A stretch of 64,000 nt of DNA from Knufia peltigerae (taxonomy: Eukaryota; Ascomycota; Eurotiomycetes; Chaetothyriales; Trichomeriaceae): assembly GCA_030247855.1 (NCBI GenBank), contig JAPDRN010000075.1, forward strand, positions 62,001 through 126,000. Direction: 5' to 3'. The position numbers and the translations under genes are program-made. Every line of letters starts with the position of its first letter. Positions within the stretch are counted from its first letter, which is position 1. Of the stretch, positions 20,947 to 31,294 are shown one piece after another. The notes below the pieces were generated by a model. It had not been told where the DNA came from, made no database searches, and worked only from the letters and a program-made list of their open reading frames with translations.

Positions 20947-23399
20947 ATGGACGCGAACAACGTTGAACCACGAAGCAGAACGACTCGCTCTGACGATCAT
21001 GACGAAGCTGCCGGCGGACGTACAAGAGTTTCTCGAGCCTGTACGCGGTGTCGCACGAGAGTTAGTAGCCGAAACAAGGTGCCTGGAGTACTATATCGAA
21101 GCTGACTCGCGCATAGAAAGATCGATGCGATGGACTCCGACCTCGATGCTCAAGCTGTGCGAACGCCGGACAGCTGTGTCTCTACGTTGCTGGAAATAAA
21201 AAGAGAGGACTGCCTGAAGGCTATGTGCGCGGCATTGAGAAACTATGGGCATTGATGCTACAGAAGATCTCAGGCTTGGATGACAGCGTACGACAAGTAA
21301 TGCTTGAGAACGAGGATGAACTTCTTCGAATATGGAACCATCCAAAGTATGGTGACAATCTTCATACTGTTTGGAAAGAGTCCGGCATACTTTCGAATCT
21401 GGAGAGGCTGCTGTCCCAAGTTGAGCAGCGTGCGCCAGTTTTGAAGAGGAAACGAAACGAGGAAGACGACGGGTCAGGCACAGAGACCTATGAGCAGGAC
21501 AGCCGAGTATTAACGCCAGCTTTCTGTGTCAAGAATATTTCAGAGCTTTCTCGAGACAATGTCTCTCGAGCCCCAAGGTCCTCTGATAACCCGAACGTTG
21601 ACAGGATCAACCAAATTGTATCACCCAACCTGGCAAATGCTCCATTACAACTACCAAAGTCTGCTTCCACCTTATTGCACCACTACTTTAGCTATACGCA
21701 TTGCTGGTTTCCCATCTTGCATAGGTCTCTTACTCTCAGAAGGTTTTACGAGCATACGAGGGTATACAATCGCAGACCTTTGGAGAACTCCGAACTTGCA
21801 TGTTTATGGGCTATTTGCGCCTATTCGAAACAACAAAGAGCACAGCTATCCTCAAACAACGACGATAGCCCGTCCGTTGAAGAGATGCGGTCTGCGGCAC
21901 GGACTTTTATCCCCTCCGAAGAGGGCCCATTTACTATTGAGCATGTACAGGCTCTCCTAGTCATTGTACTGCTGGATGTCGGCCGGGGCAAATGGACTTC
22001 CGCATGGATATTGTTAGGTTTCGCAGTGAGAGCCTACCTCGATCTTACCGGCACGCGTGGGAATGTCGTCAACGATACCGCAAGGGCCGGCCAGCAAAAC
22101 CAATGGACGGGCACTTTACAAGGCTGTTTTGTTCTGGATAGCATCCTTTCCATGCAACTCATGCGAACACCGCATTTGCGGACAGAATACCTAACAGGCG
22201 TGAAGTTTCTTGATGAGGATGGAATAGAGGAATGGGAACCATGGAATGCGGTGGGACCTGAGAATGTTCCGTCTCCAGAACCTGCGTTTGCCAGAAGCTG
22301 CTTCAACCAGTTGACTCGACTTTTTATGGTTACACCAGGTCTCATGAATCTCGAAGGCCATCAATCTATGGCAATCAACAGCAGCCGCGGATTGCACGAC
22401 CTCGCAGAGACATTCCCATTCCCCGTATTCGAGATTGAACCGCGGGCACCTCACCAGATGCTTCTGCAAATATGCTACCTGGCACTGACAGCCAGGTTTT
22501 CGGATCCGCGCACACGGCCTGAACGCCTGCTTCTGTTCTCACAGGCCCTGAAAGTCTTTGATCAGGCGTGGAATTCTGTCAAATGTGGGCTCCCGTCCAT
22601 ATTGGTAGCCATCTCCAAATTGCCATATCTCCCTTCCGACTTGTCTAGTCCGTCTGGATCGATCTCGCTGTCTGAAGATCACCGGCAAGTCTTGACCCGA
22701 CTCTCGACCGTCTGGCCGGGATTTTTTCCGAACGACAAAGAGCTTGAGGTGGGATCTAATCTACTCTCGCGGCCGACTACCGCATCAATCCAGTCATTGA
22801 GATCACAGCCCGGTGCCTCTGTTGACTCTCCATTTCACAGGGCTGATTTCTGGCCCAACGATGTACCAGCATTGCAGATTGATATGAGTGATGCTCCCGC
22901 AGCCAATGCCGATCTGGGGCCAACTACCGTGCTGGGACTTCACGAAATTCCTTCTCTTCCTCACACAACAAACCCAGCCCCACGACTTGGGTCCGAAATA
23001 TTAGACTACGGATTGATGAACGTCGACATGACTGAGCCACTTCCCTCGACAAATGTTGGCCGAGCCTCTGCTTCTCAACAAGCCCCCACTATGGGAGCCA
23101 TGACTTCTCCTAGCTTCGACGGGGACGAGATTGACGCATTGTTTCATGAGATGGCGCAACTTGACGCGAATGAATGGTCCATGGACAGGACGCAGAATTT
23201 CAAGGACTTTGGGTTTTCTGACGCGTCTACATTTGAAGCGTTTTGTAATGATCCTGACAGACTTATGCTTTCGAATGAATGTATGGGGCCAGGATTGAGT
23301 CAGAGCAGCAATCCCATGTCGTATGGGGCACGCGGTACATTTGGCCCCGACCCTGAAGAGGGCTTTGGTCCTTCTGATGCAACCCTAGGTGGTCGATGA
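20947..23399 (+). CDS. qutA: Quinate pathway activator, Zn2Cys6 transcription factor
   Basis: Two exons, 20947-21060 and 21117-23399, with a 56-nt intron (GTTAGT donor, GCTGAC branch, ATAG acceptor) that splits the zinc cluster; 798 aa. After splicing the cluster reads with cysteines at 32, 35, 42, 49, 52 and 59 (C-X2-C-X6-C-X6-C-X2-C-X6-C). It is followed by the linker KKRGLPEGYVRGIEKLW, which is diagnostic for the QutA/Qa-1F and related family. The fungal-specific middle domain begins near LLHHYFSYTHCWFPILH, and the carboxyl third is acidic and Pro/Ser-rich, as in activation domains. The protein activates all qut genes when quinate relieves QutR. Treating the unspliced frame as a gene starting at 21225 would lose the DNA-binding domain, so the spliced model is clearly preferred. 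Confidence 0.92.
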
Positions 23400-23597
23400 T
23401 CAGAAGCGACATGAGGGATCCAACATAGCTATTGCAGTGTAAATTCATTACTGGTTCGTTGCCGATGGCTTACTTGTATTCAGAAGTCACGAACACAAAC
23501 AAAGGTCAAGGATTCGGAAACTTGATAGCTTCATAATGGCTTCAAACATTCAATACATGAACAATGAGAAGAAAGAAAAAGCAAATTCGCCAACCAC

Positions 23598-23619
23598 CAC
23601 ACACACACACACACACACA
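23598..23619. repeat. (CA)n microsatellite
   Basis: About eleven CA units downstream of qutA and 40 bp past the stop codon of the dioxygenase gene on the other strand. Confidence 0.9.
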
Positions 23620-23658
23620 ACATTTGACATGCAGATATGTGTCCTAGGTCGAAGATCT

Positions 23659-24952
23659 TCATCCTTGCACCCGGGTCATGGCGGCCGACTTTGTGGCGGC
23701 GTGGTTGACGACCCACTTGTCGGTGTCCTCCTCGACGGGGTTCAGGCCCCAGGCGGTGCTGCTGTCGTCGTGGACGGTGGTCCTCCTCAGGTCCCGGCGG
23801 TACCTGCCCTCGAAGGCGCCCCCGTTGGCCTTGTGCAGGGTGGCCCGGTTGTCCCAGATGATCATGTCCGAGGGTTGCCTCCACTCGACGCTGACGGTGT
23901 TGTGCTTTTGCGTGACGTGGTCGAGGAGTTTCTTGATCAGGGCGTCGGACTCCGGTTTGGGGATCCCCTCGACGTGGTGGGAGTGGGCGGCGATGTAGAT
24001 GTTGCGCCGGCCGCTGGGCTCGTGGACCTGGATGAGCCGGTGGCGGGACATGCGGCCCGCGTTGGTCGGGTCGAGGTCCTTGAAGAACTCGGGCGACCCC
24101 AGTTTGCGGGACTGCGCGATCGAGTGGTGCACCACGTGGTCCTTTTCGAGGAGTTCCCTCTGGAGGGCGGGGTCCAGCGTGTCCCAGGCCGTGCGAGAGT
24201 CGGCGAAGTCGGTGTTGCCGCCGTTGCCGGGGGGAGGGATCTCGACGGCCCTGAGGAGCGAGAAGCTCGCCCGGCGAGGGTTGAACGACGAGTCGACGTG
24301 GAAGAGGGCGTTTCCCTGGTCACAGTGACGCACATCAATGTCAGTTCGAGTCAAGAAATGCCGAGTGTCGGGTGACATGTTTCCGAGGTAAGAGAGGTTG
24401 GGCGAGATGGGTACGAAGGTGTATTGACAATGTCTTACCTTGCCATAATGTGCCCGTGGAGCGTCCGGGTCCAAAACGCCACCTTGGTCGTCAATGTTGC
24501 CGGCGTCAAAGAGTTCGTAGAATCCATAACGCGGTTTACGCCCGTCGGCCATGTACCGTCTCATCGTGTCCAGGTCGCCGATGCGTTTGGAGAATTCAAT
24601 GTGGCTCGCATCGTCGAGGCCGGTGTTGCGGAACACACACACGCCGTACTATCGAGAAAGCGTTCAGGAGTCAGTCGAGCTGGAACCTTGGAGCGTTTGC
24701 CCTTTGACTTTTTGTAGAGGTGGGAGAGATTCTGTTTTTCAGGGGAGGGGGTTTGAACTTGTATCTTGATGGCCAGGGGTACATCGCGAGACGACTTCTC
24801 TCCCTTACCTTTGCCATGGCGAGTAATATCTCTTGGAATTGTTCATCGCTGAGGTTTTGGAAATTGACACCTTCGACCTCGGCGCCGAATGTGGGATGAA
24901 GTGGTTTGATGGTCAGAGTCTTGAACTCTGGTTCTTCACTATAACTTCCCAT
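23659..24952 (-). CDS. TfdA/TauD-family 2-oxoglutarate-dependent dioxygenase
   Basis: Three exons, 24952-24809, 24648-24439 and 24315-23659, encode 336 aa. The non-haem iron enzyme signature is present: HVDSSFNPRRASFSLLRA carries the HxD metal pair, RNIYIAAHSHHVEGIP the distal His region, and DNRATLHKANG with RRDLRRTTV the Arg that binds 2-oxoglutarate. The closest named group is alpha-ketoglutarate-dependent 2,4-dichlorophenoxyacetate dioxygenase, whose fungal members hydroxylate varied carboxylic acids, so the substrate is open. The second intron (24438-24316) is 123 nt, a multiple of three without a stop codon, so an unspliced message would still read through. It is called an intron because of the GTAAGA donor, AACTGAC branch and CCAG acceptor, and because joining KG to NALFHVDS restores the family sequence. 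The coding sequence is markedly GC-rich. Confidence 0.87.
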
Positions 24953-26696
24953 TGTTGTGCTTGATGGTTCGTGGGGGTGACTTGACTCGGTTGTGCGTCG
25001 GGTGTCGGAGTATCTATGTGTGGATGTCCGGGGTGTTGAGTAGTAATATCGTTCTCGTCCAATTTTTTCAGTCTCGAGTATTCTCAGAGGTGTATATACG
25101 AAGTAAGGACAAGATGATGGGATAGATTTTAGGAGGTGAGTACAGTGACAAGGCGAGAAAGGCAAGATTCAACGACGAAGGGGGATGGGATATATCAAGA
25201 GACACTCGATGCAGAAATAGCAGGAGCGCGTTACTGTATTATCTGTGTACCTCAGGGACTATATCTACCGGAGGGTCCACGATTTTGAACGCTTTTCGGC
25301 TCTCGGCTCATAGTACTCGTATGTTAGGTAGCGATTTTGGTGGCTCCCTTTCCAACTCGTACAAGAGCAAAGGGAAGAGGGATCGTGTAAAGAGTAAAGC
25401 GGTTCTTTGAGAAAATCGTGGGGCACCCACATGTGGTGGTGGTGGAGGAGGAGGAGGAGGAGGAGGAGGAGGAGGGGGTCACAAACTTGGGGCGAGTTGG
25501 TAAGACTACTACTGTCCTGTACTGCAATCTCGTAGTTCGGCAGAGAGATGTTTGTAACCGAGTGACAAGTCCATCGGTGGGTTTTTTGTATTGTATCGAA
25601 CATCTTCTGCGTATCGGGTATAGTGAGTATAGAACATGGACCACCCAACACCAACTGGGATCGGTACTTTGGGTACTCGTTCTTGGACAGCACTTGGCGC
25701 GGGTTGCTTTTCGTAGCTTGATCCGTGGCCAAGGAAAACATTTGGACCATAACGGAGTAGTTGATATTTTACTTGCAATGACACGGAGGATGTTGCGGGG
25801 CTGAAAAAAGGCTAGCGAGCAAAAAGCGTTCGGGGAGCCTCAATGGAGGACAAGAAGAGAAACCGAGGATGGGAGTACGGAGTTTGACACAGCTTGATGT
25901 AGTTGTATCGCCCTATCAACAAACTGGAGGTATTATTGATCAAAGATGATGGAAAATAGATTGTGGAGGAAAGAGAATCTGGGGGAGAATCAGGAAGGGT
26001 GGGATGGGAACAAACGAATCGAACACACAAAACTGGGGCTTTATCCAAAAAGTCCTTGAAGAGTTTGATTGATGCCTGCTTAGGTACGGAGTAATAGTAA
26101 TGTGCTTTAAAGCAAACAAGCAGGTTTCTGGTACCAGACTCTACGACATTCCATACTGGGGGATGTTCTTGTCCAAACCACGGTGGCGTGGGCAATAATG
26201 ATTACAAGGTCGATACGTACCCAAGGCAGTGTAAAGGTACAGTAAAAGAAGGTATCCGAAAGGTTGGTATGAATCGTAAACTGGGGAAATTGGGGGACGG
26301 TTTGGGGAAAATATGTCAAAACGGTATTTCTTCAACTCCCGATACCGATCAATTTTAGATACTCTTCGATGGTATTATACTATTGATAAGGGTTCAGCGT
26401 CCTCGCCAAGGGAACTGCCAAGTGAAGATTCGGGTATTCGATGCCGGTGTCGAGATGACAGATGCGCGGGTTTTCAAACGAGGATGGCCATCTGATAAGA
26501 TGAACGTTATTATGGGTAAGAGAGAGAGACCGAATATCTGTGTCGAGTCTGATCCATAGACTTTTTGGAAAACAATACTCACGATACAAGAAGCATAGCA
26601 AAATGCGTCGAGGGTGGTCTCAGTGTACAGGTGGAAATGGAAGCATTCACTACCCTGATTGATAAGAGCGAACTGCCCACGTATCTTTGTCCCTTC
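24953..26696. other. Intergenic region with repeats, no convincing gene
   Basis: 1.7 kb between the dioxygenase start and the 3' end of an MFS gene. It contains a GGA-repeat tract at 25443-25475 and two copies of the ACTCCGTA octamer (reverse orientation, 25876 and 26085). Open frames here look like chance frames over the repeat. Confidence 0.5.
25443..25475. repeat. (GGA)n purine tract
   Basis: About ten GGA/GAG units in an otherwise unremarkable intergenic region, a short trinucleotide repeat. Confidence 0.9.
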
Positions 26697-28463
26697 TCAA
26701 GCCTTCTCAACTTGATCGACAACACCCGCACCTCCTTTCTCTCCCAATGTCCCAAGTCCAATCACTTCCACTTTGGCCTTGTCACCTTCCATGACCACAG
26801 CCACCTCTTCCAAACTCAATCCTTTCGTCTCGGGATACACGAACAAGATGGTCGTCGTTTCGATGGCCAGCCAGACCACATAGACGATGTAATAGTGCCA
26901 TTGGATATTCTGCAAGCCGATCGGGTTGACGAACTGGTTGAAGGCACTACCTCCCCGAGAGAAGAATTGGGTGATGGCGACACCTTTGCTGCGGTGGATG
27001 AATGGAAACACTTCGGTGATGAAGATGTAGGTGAGTGGCATCATGAGGTTGTAAAAGCCGTAGTAGATGAAGATGAGAGCGACGACCGCTTTGGCGGCGG
27101 ACTGGTTGGTGTGGTCTTCCGCGTACACCGCCGAAGCGCCGGTCCAGCACGCGAACAGTACCGTCATGCCGATGTAAGAGGTCAAGTACTGGCGTCGGCG
27201 AGGGAGTCTGTGGGCGAGAAAGGCACCGGTCACTCCCGTGACGAGGTTCCAACACGAAAGACCCAGGTTGATCTCATTTTGGGTCCGTCTGGATGTGATG
27301 CCGACCGACGCCAGCACTTTGGAGAGATAGTACGAGACCAATCCGTTGCCGGACCACTGCGAGAACAAGCCCACACACGCTGCGATAAAGACACGTCGGC
27401 GGTTGACGCTGCCGGTGACGAGCTCCTTCCATGGCGTCTTGGTGCTCTCCAGTTCCATGCGGATGGTTTCACGGATCTGTTGGAATTCAGCGGCTACGAA
27501 TGAACTCGTACGGTCTCCTTCGGCGTGGTACTTGATCAAGATCTCCAAAGCCTCCTCGTGTCGGTCTCTGCTTATCAAGAAACGAGGTGACTCGGGTATG
27601 AACCTGGTGGCGGTGTGTCAATACAGCTGTTCGTTGAGTTTCGCCGGGTCATTTTACGCCTGCTTACCAAATGAAGATGAGCTGCAAGGTGGATGGCAGA
27701 ATCTGCAGCAGAGAAGGCAGCCTCCAACTCCAGTTGCTTTCCCACGAATATGTGCCGAGAGTGACACCTGCAGCAATGATTGCGCCAGCGTACCAGCTTT
27801 CGTTGAAGAGGCCAGTAATCACCGATCGTTCTTTCGGGTATGCCAACTCGGCGATGAGTTGTGAAGCTCCACTGATGGCAAATACAATACCCATGCCGAG
27901 TATGATCCTCGCAACAAGAAACATGGCAACTTGGGATGATGTCAGTTAGATGGCATCAAGGAGCTTCAATGTCAAAGCAAGATACATACAGTCCACGGCG
28001 GCAGTTTGCAATATAACCCCGACAGTGATGATTGCAGAACCGGTTGTCACACAAGCTTTTCGACCGAAGCGATCGTTCACATATGGCACGAAGGGAACAG
28101 CGACCGCTGCACCGATGGAAAACGCTGCCGTCATGACACCCAGAAGGGCACCATTGGGACTATTGAAGTCTTTTTTGAGGGATTGTATCAGCACTGTCCG
28201 CGACCGATGTTCATAAAGGAGGTAAGATATATAGACTCACAGTCTTCCCAAGGTTGCACGGCCTGAAGACCATTGAGAACACTTCCATCGTAACCCGAAG
28301 TCATCTCGACACCAAGGGCGGCGGGTACAAGGCACAGATAAAGCCGTCGTAGGTTCTTCTTCTGGTACCATGGCGTCTTATCCTGCGCAAGTAAATGTTC
28401 GATCCCGGAGACCTTTGCGACCTCATTGGCCGAGACATCGTGGCCTGCTATCGCTCTAGACAT
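26697..28463 (-). CDS. MFS sugar transporter (hexose/disaccharide type)
   Basis: Four exons, 28463-28241, 28193-27990, 27929-27668 and 27603-26697, encode 531 aa; the introns are 47-64 nt. Family marks in order are GYDGSVLNGLQ at the end of helix 1, DRFGRKACVTTG after helix 2, ARIILGMGIVFA, AYPKERSVITGLFNESWYAG, PESPRFLISRDR before the central loop, RRTQ/PRRRQYLTSYIG, and PETKGLSLEEVAVVM after helix 12. This is the sugar porter branch that includes fungal lactose permease-like and hexose transporters. It is expected at the plasma membrane with twelve helices. The amino tail (about 40 residues) before the first helix is hydrophilic. Substrate is not readable from sequence. It lies between a TfdA-like dioxygenase and a GH5 glucanase, all on the minus strand but well spaced. 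Confidence 0.88.
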
Positions 28464-29281
28464 TGTCGATGGAGGTCGTGAATGAGAAGTATACCATGTA
28501 AGGTTGCGATGAGGAAGTTCACACTTCGCATAATGGCGACAGGGTATCGCCTTTAACTATCTGGATGCGTTACTCCGTACGGAGTAGTCATGATGAACGT
28601 GAGCATTGATCGACACATCTGCCGAGGCCCCTAGACAGGGATCGAATGGTCTTGTTAGGACAAAATGCTTCATTTTAGGCAGGTCAGAGGCTGTTAGGTG
28701 AATTTTCATAGCCTAATTCCACAAATGGCATTTTGCCTTTGCGAAACAAGACAAGTATAGTGGTAGAGAGAAAGGAGAGGAAACGGACAAACACCCGACT
28801 CCGACATAGCAATTGCCAATGCCAATGCCAATACGGCGGGTTTGGCTGGTCTTGCAGATGAAGCGAGCGGCCATTCCCCGCGTCAACCCCGTGGCAGCCA
28901 AGGCGGTGGAATGCTTTTGGGGCCTTGGTAGTTGGGTATAATTGGTGGTGAGATCGATCTTACTGTATTCTGTACGTACTTTGTATATCGAGAAACTGAA
29001 TTTAGCCGGATATGCATGGTACCATACCGAGTATTGAAAAGAAACAAAGTCGAAAGGGCTAGTACGAGTAAGGGTTGACTGTGGTTCTTTGGCATGCCTG
29101 CCGTGTACCTCCTATTGATGATCCAGATCCGTATATTCGGGACGGTGTTTCGGAATGGGGCACAGTGATCGTCTTGTATTGTTTTGACCATGGGTCACTC
29201 CACGAGATGGATGGTCCGATGATGATTACAGAGTATGTCCTCCGTATTGCGCCAATATGATACACACAGTACCTCACTCTA
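28464..29281. other. Intergenic region with TACTCCGTA palindrome
   Basis: 818 bp upstream of the MFS gene and downstream of the GH5 gene. No gene was recognised. The perfect palindrome at 28571-28586 lies about 110 bp upstream of the MFS start. Confidence 0.5.
28571..28586. repeat. 16-bp perfect palindrome TACTCCGTACGGAGTA
   Basis: This is the most complete copy of an octamer (ACTCCGTA) that recurs in at least nine intergenic sites of the window: 13352, 20831, 25876 (reverse), 26085 (reverse), 28571, 42876, 46350, 50151 and 56487. None of the copies I found lies in a called coding exon. Confidence 0.8.
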
Positions 29282-30749
29282 CTACGACTTTGAGGCTATC
29301 GAAGCATAATCGGACATGATCTTGTTCAATCCCTGTCGTTGGACACAATTTTCAAAGCTGAAACTCTTGGCCAACTCCTCCAGCTCGGCTTCATTTTTGC
29401 CCCGGAACAACTCTGCGAATTCCTCACAGAAGGATTCGGCGAGGAAGGTCTGCAGAACCGCGCGTTCGATGTGTCGCGCCGTGTTCCACGTCGAAGGGTA
29501 CACGTTCTTGGCCGTCGGAGAGACCTCGTCGACCCACTTGATCAGAGGGTTCATGACATCCTCGACCTCCTTGGAAGGGTACTTGCCCCAGGCGTCGAGT
29601 TGGAGACGTTTCTTCTTCTCGAGGATGGGCTCGACGAGCTTATTCCACGCCGAGTCGGGCGAGGTGTACACCATGCCCTGTAGGCCGACGTCCTTGAACA
29701 GCCAGATCGACCAAGGGATCTGAAAGCGGTCGTAGATGCGCAACTGCTCGCCCAGCAACTCGTACCGGTCCTGGTTAATGGCTTCGGCGTTCTCGTCCCA
29801 CTTTGGATTCGCATACACGGGGCCGAACTCGCCGTTCCAGATGGCGGTTTTGTTCGCCCGTTGGAATTCGGATTTCCGGAGGAATTGCGCTTCAAGTTTC
29901 TCTTTCTGCTCGGCTGTGCCCTTGTACGGGCGACCCGTCGGGAAACCCATCATGCTATAGTCGTGCAGGGAGTAGACGGTGTTGGGAAGCACGGTGTCGA
30001 AACCTTTCCATTCGGCGGCGAAGGTATTGCCATCTAGCCAGAGGATGTGGTCTGGGTCGACTGCGCGAATTGCTTTCTCTAGACGGTTGTAGAACGCGGG
30101 CAGTCGGACGTGTTGAGGGTCGCATGGTTCGTTGATGGGGTTGTATCCGGCGATCCAGGGATTGCCTTTATACCGCTGAGCGAATTTCTCCCAGAGCCAC
30201 ACCGTCCGGTCTTGGTGGTCTTTGTAGTCCCAGAAGGCGGCGTAGGCGGTCGTGTTGTCGGCGTGCCAGCCGGGACTTTGGCCGCCGGGGACAGTGTGCA
30301 TGTCGAGGATGGTGTAGATTCCCTCTTTGGCGCAGAGGTTTATCACGCGGTCTAGGTGCTTGAACCCGCTTTCCTTGAGCACCCGGGGGTTCATGTCGTC
30401 TTCGAAATGTCGATAGTTGAAAGGAATTCGGATGCAGTTCAGACCCAGTGACTTGAAGAACTTCGCGTCGGCCTCGGTGAAGAAGTAGTATAGCCATCGA
30501 TCAAAGAAATAGTCGTAGTTCTTCTGGCCCATGACCTTAAGCATAGCAGCACGGATGCTGGACTCGTGGCCCGGGTAGCCTGTGATGAAGTTCTCCATAC
30601 TGCAATGGTGAGTCAGTGCGTTGAAGAGCATAAGGGATGGTCAGAATGTACTTGAGCCATCCTCCTATTGCGGCGCCCCGTAGTATGACCGGTGTGCCAT
30701 TACTATCGACCACCTGTGTCTCTTTAACCTTTAGAATACCGGACGACAT
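29282..30749 (-). CDS. GH5 exo-1,3-beta-glucanase, no signal peptide
   Basis: Two exons, 30749-30652 and 30599-29282, with a 52-nt intron whose removal joins GGWL to NMENFITGYPGHE, the family consensus; 471 aa. Catalytic residues of the clan A retaining glycosidases are present: acid/base Glu190 in YNPINEP and nucleophile Glu290 in IWNGEFGP. The GRGxSGGW-like start is also kept (LRGAAIGGWL at about 24-33). The enzyme should hydrolyse beta-1,3-glucan from the non-reducing end. The amino end is not hydrophobic, unlike secreted yeast Exg1-type enzymes, so this looks like a cytosolic GH5 paralogue, perhaps acting on glucosides or glucan oligomers inside the cell. About 100 extra residues after the barrel are helical and charged. 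Confidence 0.9.
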
Positions 30750-31294
30750 TATGCTTGGTTGAGTGAGATCGATTTCAGCCTGGTGTCTGGTGCACAGCGG
30801 GTTGGGTACAAGCACAAGTATGAGGACTACTTATTCATCGTCACAATATCCACGACACTGTCGATATAGCCATAGAAAGCTAAGTCTATTGGACTGGCGA
30901 ATTTAGCCTGAAAAGCCCAAGCTATGTCGATTGAACGCGGGGAGAAAACACATCGGGCTCAAGGCCGGTTCAGCCGGGACACTGGATGGAGATGGCTTCT
31001 TCCTGTTAGTTTTGGTGCATTTTGGCATGCTGCCGGCAACAACGTCAGGATGTCTCAGTAGACAGATAGAAGTCATACCATGGCCATACGAAAGCCTATG
31101 TCGAGAAAAACATGTCAATCTGTGGTTGCTGAACAAAATCTTGGACCGACCATGAAAGTTGCAGTCTGACTCCATCTGGTCCGCCGTTCTAAAATACGGC
31201 GAAATATCAATGGTTCATTTCGCATTTTGGCATCCTACCTCTTCCACCCAAAGGTCGCTCTGCTTCTGACCATCTTTTTCATCTACATGCCCTC
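30750..31294. other. Intergenic region, nothing recognised
   Basis: 545 bp between the GH5 start and the 3' end of the next minus-strand gene. No gene, RNA or repeat was recognised; the GH5 promoter should lie here. Confidence 0.45.

Noticed and set aside
21225..23399. QutA as an intronless 724-aa protein
   Set aside because: It would start at GTG and lack the zinc cluster that the 56-nt intron model restores exactly.
23536..24375. 279-codon open frame antisense to the dioxygenase
   Set aside because: Val/Gly/Asp-rich composition artefact opposite a GC-rich gene.
26565..27503. 312-codon frame antisense to an MFS transporter
   Set aside because: Shadow of a four-exon gene with complete family motifs.
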